Shown one piece after another: positions 22,270 to 28,850 of a stretch of 64,000 bases of DNA. A model generated the notes under the pieces. It was given only the letters and a program-made list of their open reading frames with translations. It ran no database searches and was not told the origin of the DNA. The stretch covers positions 2,356,001 through 2,420,000 of the forward strand of contig CAVUHL010000003.1 of assembly GCA_963741305.1 (NCBI GenBank). The letters run 5' to 3'. This stretch comes from DATMER01 sp963741305. GTDB taxonomy: Bacteria > Acidobacteriota > Thermoanaerobaculia > Multivoradales > UBA5704. The position numbers and the translations under genes were made by a program. Position 1 is the first letter of the stretch, and each line of letters begins with the position of its first letter.

Positions 22270-23028
22270 ATGATCGGCCGCAACGACCTCGTCGCCTACC
22301 TCGATGAGTACCTGGACGCCTCCAACGGCCGCGACTACGGTCCGAACGGCCTGCAAGTGGAGGGCAAGGACGAGATCCGCAAGGTCGTGACGGGCGTCTC
22401 CGCCTGCCACGAGCTGTTCGTCCGCGCTCGGGAAACCGGGGCGGATGCCGTCCTGGTCCACCACGGGATCTTCTGGGACGGGGCGCCACGCGTCCTCACC
22501 GGCTACATGTTCCGCCGGGTGGCCGAGCTGATCCAAGGCGAGATGAGCCTCCTCGCCTACCATCTCCCCCTGGACCGACATCCCCGGTTGGGCAACAACG
22601 CCCTGGCCTGCCAAGCCTTCGGGCTCACCGACCTGGGGCCCTTCGCCCTCCACGAAGGGCTGCCTATCGGCTACAAGGGGAGGTTCCCGGAGCCGATCCC
22701 CACCGCCGAGCTCGTTTCACGCTGCGAAAGGATCTATCAGCAGAAGCCGCTCGCGTTCCTGGACGGGCCCGATCCGGTCCGCACGCTAGGCATCGTGAGC
22801 GGCGGCGCCCAGAGGGAGTTCCAGGTGGCAATCGGCGAGGGGCTAGACGCCTACATCACCGGCGAGGTCAGCGAGTGGGTGATGAACGTGGCCCGCGAGG
22901 AGAAGGTCCACTACCTCGCCGCGGGCCACTACGCGACCGAGCGCCTTGGAATCCGCGCCTTGGGGGAGCACCTGCGGGAGAAGTTCGGTCTGGAAGCCGA
23001 GTTCATTGACGTGCCAAACCCGGTGTAG
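22270..23028 (+). CDS. Nif3-like dinuclear metal centre protein
   Basis: A 252-residue member of the NIF3/YbgI/YqfO family, toroidal hexamers with a two-metal site. Metal ligands are visible in LVHHGIFW and the preceding region, in HLPLDRHPRLGNN and in the C-terminal LAAGHYATERLG. Proposed roles (GTP cyclohydrolase I type 2, or metal-dependent hydrolase) are unproven. The ATG at 22270 is chosen because the upstream in-frame ATG lies in the pnp terminator. The gene stands alone; downstream is a long non-coding array. Confidence 0.88.
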   Translation: MIGRNDLVAYLDEYLDASNGRDYGPNGLQVEGKDEIRKVVTGVSACHELFVRARETGADAVLVHHGIFWDGAPRVLTGYMFRRVAELIQGEMSLLAYHLPLDRHPRLGNNALACQAFGLTDLGPFALHEGLPIGYKGRFPEPIPTAELVSRCERIYQQKPLAFLDGPDPVRTLGIVSGGAQREFQVAIGEGLDAYITGEVSEWVMNVAREEKVHYLAAGHYATERLGIRALGEHLREKFGLEAEFIDVPNPV

Positions 23029-23053
23029 AAAAAGGCTTTCTTGCCGCCTCATC

Positions 23054-23697
23054 GTCGCGTCAGCCGGCGCGCACAGGATCAGGAAAGGCCGCGAGTCGCG
23101 TCATCCTTCCCGATCAGCTACCCGGTCATGGATTTTTCTGACGCAACGATACCATACGGTGACGCGACCCAAGCCATCGCCGCGCGGCGAACCGCATCGG
23201 TGACGCGACTTGGGACCTGGACGCGAGAGACCACGCCATCGCCGTGACGGCGATCTCCATTTTGCCGCGACTCAACCTATTATCGCGACAGCGAAGTCCT
23301 TCGTGACGCGACTCCAAGCCAAGTCGCGACAGCAAAACCCATCGGCGCGACGCCCAAGAGGTTCATGATGCGACTACGGCCTTCATCGCGTCGCCGAAAC
23401 CCATAGTCGCGTCACCGAAACGTATAGTCGCATCACCGAAACGCATCGTCGCGTCAGGAAAACTCCTAGTCGCGCCACAATGGCTATCGTCGCGTCACCA
23501 AAACCCATCGGTGTGGCGTCGAAACCTATAGTCGCGTCACAAACAAGATGGCTGACGCGACGAAAGCTTAAGTCGCGGCACCGAAACATATAGTCGCGAC
23601 GGGAAGACCCACAGTCGCGGCACGATGACGTTTCGGCGGCAGGGCAAAACTCCTCGGGCAGGAGGGAAAGCCCTGGGTCGCGACAGAAAAGCGTTTG
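23054..23697. repeat. 21-bp-period array B, GTCGCGTCA core
   Basis: About 30 units with core GTCGCGTCA or its reverse complement TGACGCGAC. From 23406 the unit starts are 23406, 427, 448, 469, 489, 510, 531, 552, 572, 593, 614, 635, 656 and 677, a 20-21-bp register without loss. Unit positions 1-9 carry the core and about 12-15 carry a GAAA block that persists even in units with a decayed core. Left of 23380 the core is mostly inverted (for example 23160, 23201, 23304) with looser spacing of 18-26 bp; right of 23385 it is mostly direct. Remaining positions vary. The whole 23029-23743 interval holds no gene I can support. Confidence 0.85.
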
Positions 23698-23743
23698 GCG
23701 AAGACTCCGCGATCCTCGGCCCGCCCGCAAATCGTCGTCGGGC

Positions 23744-24262
23744 TCAGGGCGCTGCGGCTCGGGAGCTGCGAATCCAGCTCTCCACCTTCTGGCGCAGCAT
23801 CGGGAGGGTGATCGCACCGCTGCCGAGCACAACGTCGTGAAAGGCGCGCAGGTCGAAACGCGGGCCGAGCTCGCGTTCCGCCTGCTCGCGGGTCCATCCG
23901 AAAAGGTGGATCCAGGGTCGACCACGCGAGGACTCCACCGTTTCCTTCAGGAAGCCGAGGGTGACCCACTGCGGCGTACCCTCGAAATCGGCGAGCCGCA
24001 GGGGGGCGAGGCGCTCGGCGAGACGGTCCTCGAACGCCTGCCATTCGGCCAGGGCGGCGAGCGAGTTGTCGGTGAGGCCGTCGTGGCGCTCGACCCGCAG
24101 GCCGTAGAGCCCCGCCGCCTCGGGAAAGCGGGCGACGTACTCGCGCACGTAGTCGTCCGCGAGGCGAGTCGGCTCGTCGACGGGCTGAGCGGCGGGCCGG
24201 GCGCCCCCGGCACAGCCGAGAAGAGCGGCGAGCCCAACGGCGATGAGACCGCGCTGTATCAC
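23744..24262 (-). pseudogene. DUF885 lipoprotein gene with large internal deletion
   Basis: From GTG 24262 the frame encodes 172 residues. A lipoprotein signal (LAALLGC) is followed by about 85 residues matching the N-terminal part of DUF885 proteins (DDYVREYVARFPEAAGLYGL, HDGLTDNSLAALAEW). The sequence then jumps to the family's extreme C-terminus, GPRFDLRAFHDVVLGSGAIT and LRQKVESWI. Normal DUF885 proteins are near 550-600 residues, so some 400 residues including the HExxH-like metal site are missing, and no enzyme activity is expected. The frame remains open, so a short lipoprotein could still be made. The 3' end lies about 45 bp from array B. Confidence 0.65.
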
Positions 24263-24271
24263 GCGGGGAAT

Positions 24272-24279
24272 GTTATAAC
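24272..24279. promoter_or_regulatory. Palindromic -10 shared by two divergent lipoprotein genes
   Basis: GTTATAAC reads TATAAC on both strands within the 27-bp gap between the DUF885 remnant (GTG 24262) and the phosphodiesterase gene (ATG 24290). The -10 box ends 9 nt from one start and 10 nt from the other, so both messages would have almost no leader. Confidence 0.5.
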
Positions 24280-24289
24280 GCCGCCAGGG

Positions 24290-26053
24290 ATGAACCGTCT
24301 TTTCTTCCTCTTGATCTTCCTGATCGGCTGCCGCGAGCCTGTGGCGGAGCGCCGCCCAATCCTCTTCATTGGCCTGGACGGTGCGGACTGGCAGAAGCTG
24401 GAACCATTGATGACGAGCGGAGCCATGCCGAACCTCGCCGCGTTGGCCCGCGAGGGGCGGACGGGCGTGCTCACCACGATCCAGCCTCCCCTCTCCCCCC
24501 TGGTCTGGACGACGATGATGACCGGGGTGAGCCCCCTGGAGCACGGCATCCTCGATTTCACGCGGATCAGCCGCGCCGGCGCCGAGGAGCCGATCACCCG
24601 AGAGGAGCGGCGCGTGCCCGCGGTCTGGAACCTTGCCGGCTTGCAAGGAAAGAGCGTGGCCGTCTTCGGCATGTGGGCCACCTGGCCCGCCGAGCCGGTG
24701 AAAGGATTGATGGTCGCGGACCGTTTCTTCTCCTTTACCTCGCGGGAGAGCCAGCCGCCGCCCGGCATCGTTCATCCCGTGGAGCGCGAGGCCTGGGCCC
24801 GGGACACTCTGCGGAGAATCGAGCGCGAGACCGGCTACGAGGCCATGAAGTTCTATTTCCCCAATTTGGAGCTCTCCGATCTCAAGGAGCGTTCCGATCC
24901 GTACGCTCATCCGGTGAGCGCGCTGCAGCGGATCTTGATCGAGACCCGCGCCTACGATGCCCTGGCGCGCTCCTGGCTGGAGGAGCAGACCCCTGACCTC
25001 ACGATCCTCTACTTCCAAGGGACCGATACGATCGGCCACGTCTTCGCGCCGCTTTCCGATCGCCGCGTGCCGGACCTCTATTTTGCGGAGGTGGACCGCC
25101 TCCTCGGTGAGTACCGCAAGTGGGCCGAGGAGCATGAGGCCGTGCTCATGCTCGCTTCCGATCATGGGTTCCTCTGGGACAAGCCCGCTCAGCCAATGAC
25201 CGCAGCCAGCGCGGGGCTTTGGCATCGGAACGAAGGGATGTATCTGCTCTGGGGTCCGGGGATCGAGAAGGGGGAAAGGCAGACGGGCCGAGTGGACCAG
25301 GTCTGCTCCACTCTCCTCGCCCTGCTGGGGCTGCCGCCCGGCAAAAGGATCGCCGCCCCTCCCCTTCCGGGAGCGCCGGAGCTCCACGGTGAGCCCGTGG
25401 ATTACCAATGGAGTCCCGCGCCGGTCCCACGGATCGAGACGGCATCCGGAGAGGAGGAGGTGGCTAAGCTGCGCGCCCTGGGCTACCTGGGGTCTTCCAG
25501 TAAAGCCCCCAAAGGCGAGACCCGCACCGCCGCCTCCTACAACAACCAGGGATTGCTGCTGCGCCAGGAGGGCCGGACCGACCAGGCCATGCGCTCATTC
25601 GAGCGGGCCATCGAGATCGCGCCCGCCTCCGCCTCGGCGCTCTGGAACCTGAGCGATCTCCTCTCGGCAACGGACCCGGAACGCTCCGACGATCTCCTCG
25701 TCCGAGCCCTGAAAGCAGGCCTTCACGACGGAGCCCAACGGGTGCTGGAGCGAGCCCGAGCCCGTCCCGGATTGCTCGACCGGGCAATCGCGGTCCGGGC
25801 GGCCGAAGCGAAGCTCCGGCTCGCCCGGGGCCAAGCGCGCTTCGAGCGCCAGGAGTGCGCCGCGGCCCTCGCCGACTTCGAGGAAGCCGCCCGCCTCTCC
25901 CCCGCCGACCCCCTCCCCCACAATGGCGCGGGAATCGCCCGTCTCTGCCTCGGAGACCCCGAGGGTGCTGCGCGGTCGTTCCGCCGCTCGCTGGAGATCG
26001 ATCCGGCGCAGGCGGAGATCCGGCAGGCGCTCGGCGAGCTGGACGGCGTTTGA
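24290..26053 (+). CDS. Type I phosphodiesterase/alkaline-phosphatase-fold lipoprotein with TPRs
   Basis: A 587-residue lipoprotein with lipobox FLIGC. Residues about 20-370 are an alkaline-phosphatase-superfamily domain of the type I phosphodiesterase/nucleotide pyrophosphatase kind. Metal and nucleophile segments are ILFIGLDGADW, PPLSPLVWTTMMTGVSPLEH (Thr/Ser nucleophile region), QGTDTIGHVFAP and ASDHGF. The C-terminal 170 residues form TPRs (NNQGLLLRQEGRTDQAMRSF). The substrate is unknown; a phosphodiester or phospho-lipid at the envelope is plausible. It is divergent from the DUF885 remnant. Confidence 0.82.
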   Translation: MNRLFFLLIFLIGCREPVAERRPILFIGLDGADWQKLEPLMTSGAMPNLAALAREGRTGVLTTIQPPLSPLVWTTMMTGVSPLEHGILDFTRISRAGAEEPITREERRVPAVWNLAGLQGKSVAVFGMWATWPAEPVKGLMVADRFFSFTSRESQPPPGIVHPVEREAWARDTLRRIERETGYEAMKFYFPNLELSDLKERSDPYAHPVSALQRILIETRAYDALARSWLEEQTPDLTILYFQGTDTIGHVFAPLSDRRVPDLYFAEVDRLLGEYRKWAEEHEAVLMLASDHGFLWDKPAQPMTAASAGLWHRNEGMYLLWGPGIEKGERQTGRVDQVCSTLLALLGLPPGKRIAAPPLPGAPELHGEPVDYQWSPAPVPRIETASGEEEVAKLRALGYLGSSSKAPKGETRTAASYNNQGLLLRQEGRTDQAMRSFERAIEIAPASASALWNLSDLLSATDPERSDDLLVRALKAGLHDGAQRVLERARARPGLLDRAIAVRAAEAKLRLARGQARFERQECAAALADFEEAARLSPADPLPHNGAGIARLCLGDPEGAARSFRRSLEIDPAQAEIRQALGELDGV

Positions 26054-26115
26054 CAGGCCTGCCGAGAGCGGTAAGAATTCGAGAAGTATGACTTTGCTCC
26101 ACTCCGGGAGGACTC

Positions 26116-26349
26116 ATGCGGATCACCAGCAAAGGACAGGTCACCATTCCCGTCGAGATTCGGGAGCGCTTGGGCCTTTTACCCAACACCGAGGTGCGCT
26201 TCGAGGTGGAGGGGAATACCGTTCGGATCGTCCGGGAGGAGAGCCCGTCGGGGAGCCGTGGGCAGCGGCTGCTCGAACGGATGCGGGGCCGGGCCACGTC
26301 GAGGATGAGCACCGAGGAGATCATGGCTCTGACGCGCGGAGAGAAGTGA
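26116..26349 (+). CDS. AbrB/MazE-fold antitoxin (VapB-type)
   Basis: A 77-residue protein with a SpoVT/AbrB swapped-hairpin DNA-binding domain (RITSKGQVTIPVEIRERLGL) and a flexible C-terminal arm that would bind and cap the PIN toxin encoded next. GGGAGG lies 7 nt before the ATG. The stop overlaps the toxin GTG as GTGA, so both are made together. Antitoxins of this fold normally repress their own operon. Confidence 0.88.
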   Translation: MRITSKGQVTIPVEIRERLGLLPNTEVRFEVEGNTVRIVREESPSGSRGQRLLERMRGRATSRMSTEEIMALTRGEK

Positions 26350-26777
26350 GCGGCGTTCTCATCGACAGCAATGTGATCCTCGACATCGTCACCGAGGACC
26401 CTCGGTGGGGGGAGTGGTCTTCTTCGATGCTCGCCAGTTGCGCCGAAACAGGCATGCTGGTGATCAACCCGATCATCTACGCGGAGGTCTCTGTCGGCTT
26501 CGAGCGCATCGAGGATCTCGAAGACATCCTGCCGACAGATTCCTTTCGTCGGGATCCCCTGCCTTGGGAGGCTGCCTTCCTGGCAGGGAAGTGTTTTCTG
26601 ACCTACCGCCGCCGCGGCGGAACGCGCCGCTCTCCCCTCCCTGATTTCTATATCGGCGCACATGCGGCAGTCGCGGGTCTTGCCCTTCTGACCCGGGACC
26701 CTCGCCGGTACCGCACCTACTTCCCTCTCTTGAAGCTCCTGGCTCCGCCGGAAGAGGAACAGGACGGGCCGCGATAG
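26346..26777 (+). CDS. VapC-family PIN-domain RNase toxin
   Basis: A 143-residue PIN nuclease. The acidic active-site set is complete: D7 in VLIDSNVILD, E47 in YAEVSVGFE, D100 in PLPDFYIGAHA and D118 in LLTRDPRRY. VapC toxins cleave tRNA or rRNA. The GTG start (26346) overlaps the antitoxin stop. Unlike the MNT/HEPN pair at 11 kb, this module looks intact. Confidence 0.9.
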   Translation: MSGVLIDSNVILDIVTEDPRWGEWSSSMLASCAETGMLVINPIIYAEVSVGFERIEDLEDILPTDSFRRDPLPWEAAFLAGKCFLTYRRRGGTRRSPLPDFYIGAHAAVAGLALLTRDPRRYRTYFPLLKLLAPPEEEQDGPR

Positions 26778-26865
26778 GGCGCGCCCACGGCGCCTCCGAC
26801 GATCGCCCCATCGACGTACCCGATCGCGCCCACACCGGCAACAGGCCCCCGCGCGGGGGATTGCA

Positions 26866-26871
26866 TATACT
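26866..26871 (+). promoter_or_regulatory. -10 box of a leaderless transcript
   Basis: TATACT ends 7 nt before the ATG at 26879, so the transcript would begin at or next to the start codon. No ribosome binding site is present for this ATG. Confidence 0.5.
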
Positions 26872-26878
26872 TTACGAA

Positions 26879-28813
26879 ATGCCTGGGCCCCAGCTTGCCC
26901 CCACCTACGACGCGTGGCTGGTCACCGTCTCGATCGTCGTCGCCGTGATCGCTTCGTACGCGGCGCTCGACCTCAGCGCGCGAATCTCCGCCGCGCCGCG
27001 CGGCTGGGGCCGAGCCGGCTGGATCGTCGGCGGGGCCTTTGCGATGGGCTGCGGCATCTGGAGCATGCATTTCATCGCCATGCTCGCGCTGCGGCTGCCG
27101 GTGCCGATCAGGTACGACGTGACCCTGACGGCGCTCTCACTCCTCGTCGCGATCATCGCCTCGGGGTTTGCGCTCCTCCTTGCCAGCCGTGCGTCGATGT
27201 CGGCGGTGGTCGTGGCGGCGGGCGGGATCTGCATGGGCGTGGCGATTGCGGGCATGCACTACACGGGCATGGCGGCGATGGTGTCGCCGATTGTCGTTCA
27301 CTACCATCCGGGCCTCTGGTGGCTGTCGATTGCCATCGCGGTGGCGGCGTCGTGCGCCGCGCTCGTGCTCGCGTTCCGCTTCAAGCACCACGGAGGGCTG
27401 TGGGTGGCGCCTCGCGCCGCGGCCGCGGTCATCATGGGCGCGGCGATTGCCGGCATGCACTACACGGGCATGGCCGCCGCGCGTTTCACCCGCGGGCCCG
27501 AGGCGACCGTCGGCGGCGTGCTCGCCACCCGCGATCTTGCGGTTGCCGTCCTGTTCGGCGCGCTCCTGATCCTGGGCTTGACGTTCCTCAGTGCGGGGGT
27601 CACCGCCCGTCAGCAGCGGCTGCAGGCCCGGCAGCGGCAGTTGACCGAGGACATGCTCCGCCATGCCGCGGCGGCGCTCTCGGAAACAGGCGAACGGTTC
27701 TTTCCGGCGGTGGTGCGCGAGCTGGTGCGAACGCTCGATGCGGAGTTTGCCGTGATCGGAGAGCTGCTCACCGACCGGCCTGCCGTCCGGGCACTCGCCA
27801 CATCGAGGCACGGCGTCCTGGTGGATGGCCTTGAATACGCGCTCGCGGGCACACCATCGGAACGCGTCCTGGCGGAAGGACTGTTCGCGTGCGTGTCGGG
27901 CATCCGCGCCCTTTTTCCGGCGGACTCGTCGCTGGAGTGGGGTGCGGAAGGCTACGTCGGCACGCCGCTCATCGGAGCCGACGGCACACCAATCGGCGTG
28001 ATGGCGGTGATCACCCCGGCGCCGATCGCCGATATGGCGCAGGCGCGGGCCCTGCTGCAGATCTTCGCCTCGCGGGTCTCCGGCGAGATGCAGAGAGCGG
28101 TGACCGAGCGGGAGCTGCGCCACAGCGAGCAGGCGCTTTTCCAATCGCAGAAGCTCGAGGCGATCGATCGGCTGGCGGGCGGCGTCGCCCACGACTTCAA
28201 CAACCTGCTCCTCATCATCCTGGGGCACGCCGAGCTCGTCGGCGAGCACGTCAAGGACGACGAGGCGGCGGCCGCGCACATGCGGACGCTCATTGGCGCC
28301 ACGCACCGCGCGGCGGCGCTCACGCGGCGGCTGCTCGCGTTCAGCCGGCGACAGGTGTTGCAGCCGGTCGCCGTGCAGGTCAACGATGCGGTGCGCAATC
28401 TCGAAGCGATGCTGCCCAAGGCGGTCAACAGGGTCAGCGTGTCGCTGCGGCTCGCCGACAGCCTGCCGGACGTCATGGTCGATCCCATACAGCTCGATCA
28501 GGTGCTGTTGAACCTGGTGCTCAACGCGCGGGACGCGATGCCGGATGGCGGCGCCCTCACGATCGAGACCCACGCCGAGGACAATCAAGTCATCCTCACC
28601 GTGTCGGATTCAGGCGTCGGCATGGATCCCGAGACGCGCGCGCGGATCTTCGAACCGTTCTTCACGACCAAGGGACTCGCCGGCACCGGGCTCGGCCTGC
28701 CCACCGTCTACGGGATCGTGAAGCAGAGCGGCGGCGCGGTGACCTGCGACAGCGTTCCTGGCCGCGGCACGACGTTCCGCGTCTTCCTGCCGGCTGTTGA
28801 GCGCCTGTGTTAG
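26879..28813 (+). CDS. MHYT-domain sensor histidine kinase
   Basis: A 644-residue membrane sensor kinase. The N-terminal 230 residues hold seven helices with MHYT signatures (SMHFIAM, and twice AGMHYTGMA), a domain proposed to bind copper and sense O2, CO or NO. A GAF-like region (about 260-400) follows, then HisKA with the phospho-accepting His in GGVAHDFNNLL, and a HATPase with NLVLNARDAMP, DSGVGMD and GTGLGL. There is no receiver domain and no regulator gene nearby, so it is an orphan. A TTG at 26861 would add six residues. The two MHYT pairs share a 32-bp nearly identical DNA segment (27241 and 27442). Confidence 0.88.
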   Translation: MPGPQLAPTYDAWLVTVSIVVAVIASYAALDLSARISAAPRGWGRAGWIVGGAFAMGCGIWSMHFIAMLALRLPVPIRYDVTLTALSLLVAIIASGFALLLASRASMSAVVVAAGGICMGVAIAGMHYTGMAAMVSPIVVHYHPGLWWLSIAIAVAASCAALVLAFRFKHHGGLWVAPRAAAAVIMGAAIAGMHYTGMAAARFTRGPEATVGGVLATRDLAVAVLFGALLILGLTFLSAGVTARQQRLQARQRQLTEDMLRHAAAALSETGERFFPAVVRELVRTLDAEFAVIGELLTDRPAVRALATSRHGVLVDGLEYALAGTPSERVLAEGLFACVSGIRALFPADSSLEWGAEGYVGTPLIGADGTPIGVMAVITPAPIADMAQARALLQIFASRVSGEMQRAVTERELRHSEQALFQSQKLEAIDRLAGGVAHDFNNLLLIILGHAELVGEHVKDDEAAAAHMRTLIGATHRAAALTRRLLAFSRRQVLQPVAVQVNDAVRNLEAMLPKAVNRVSVSLRLADSLPDVMVDPIQLDQVLLNLVLNARDAMPDGGALTIETHAEDNQVILTVSDSGVGMDPETRARIFEPFFTTKGLAGTGLGLPTVYGIVKQSGGAVTCDSVPGRGTTFRVFLPAVERLC

Positions 28814-28850
28814 ATTTCTCTTTGTTCTTTCAGTGACAGGAGACCTGCGT

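Noticed and set aside
23054..23697. CRISPR array
   Set aside because: Units are only 21 bp in total with a 6-9 bp core, the core occurs in both orientations, there are no 28-37 bp repeats with unique spacers, and no cas genes are present.
23383..23925. A 180-residue minus-strand protein running through array B
   Set aside because: It is open only because of base composition and period 21; it continues antisense or out of frame into the DUF885 remnant, unit length varies by non-multiples of 3, and there is no ribosome binding site.
26717..27070. Glycine-zipper-like minus-strand peptide between the VapC-type toxin and MHYT genes
   Set aside because: It overlaps both neighbouring genes, has no ribosome binding site, and the Gly-rich part is short; possibly a gene fragment but not supportable.
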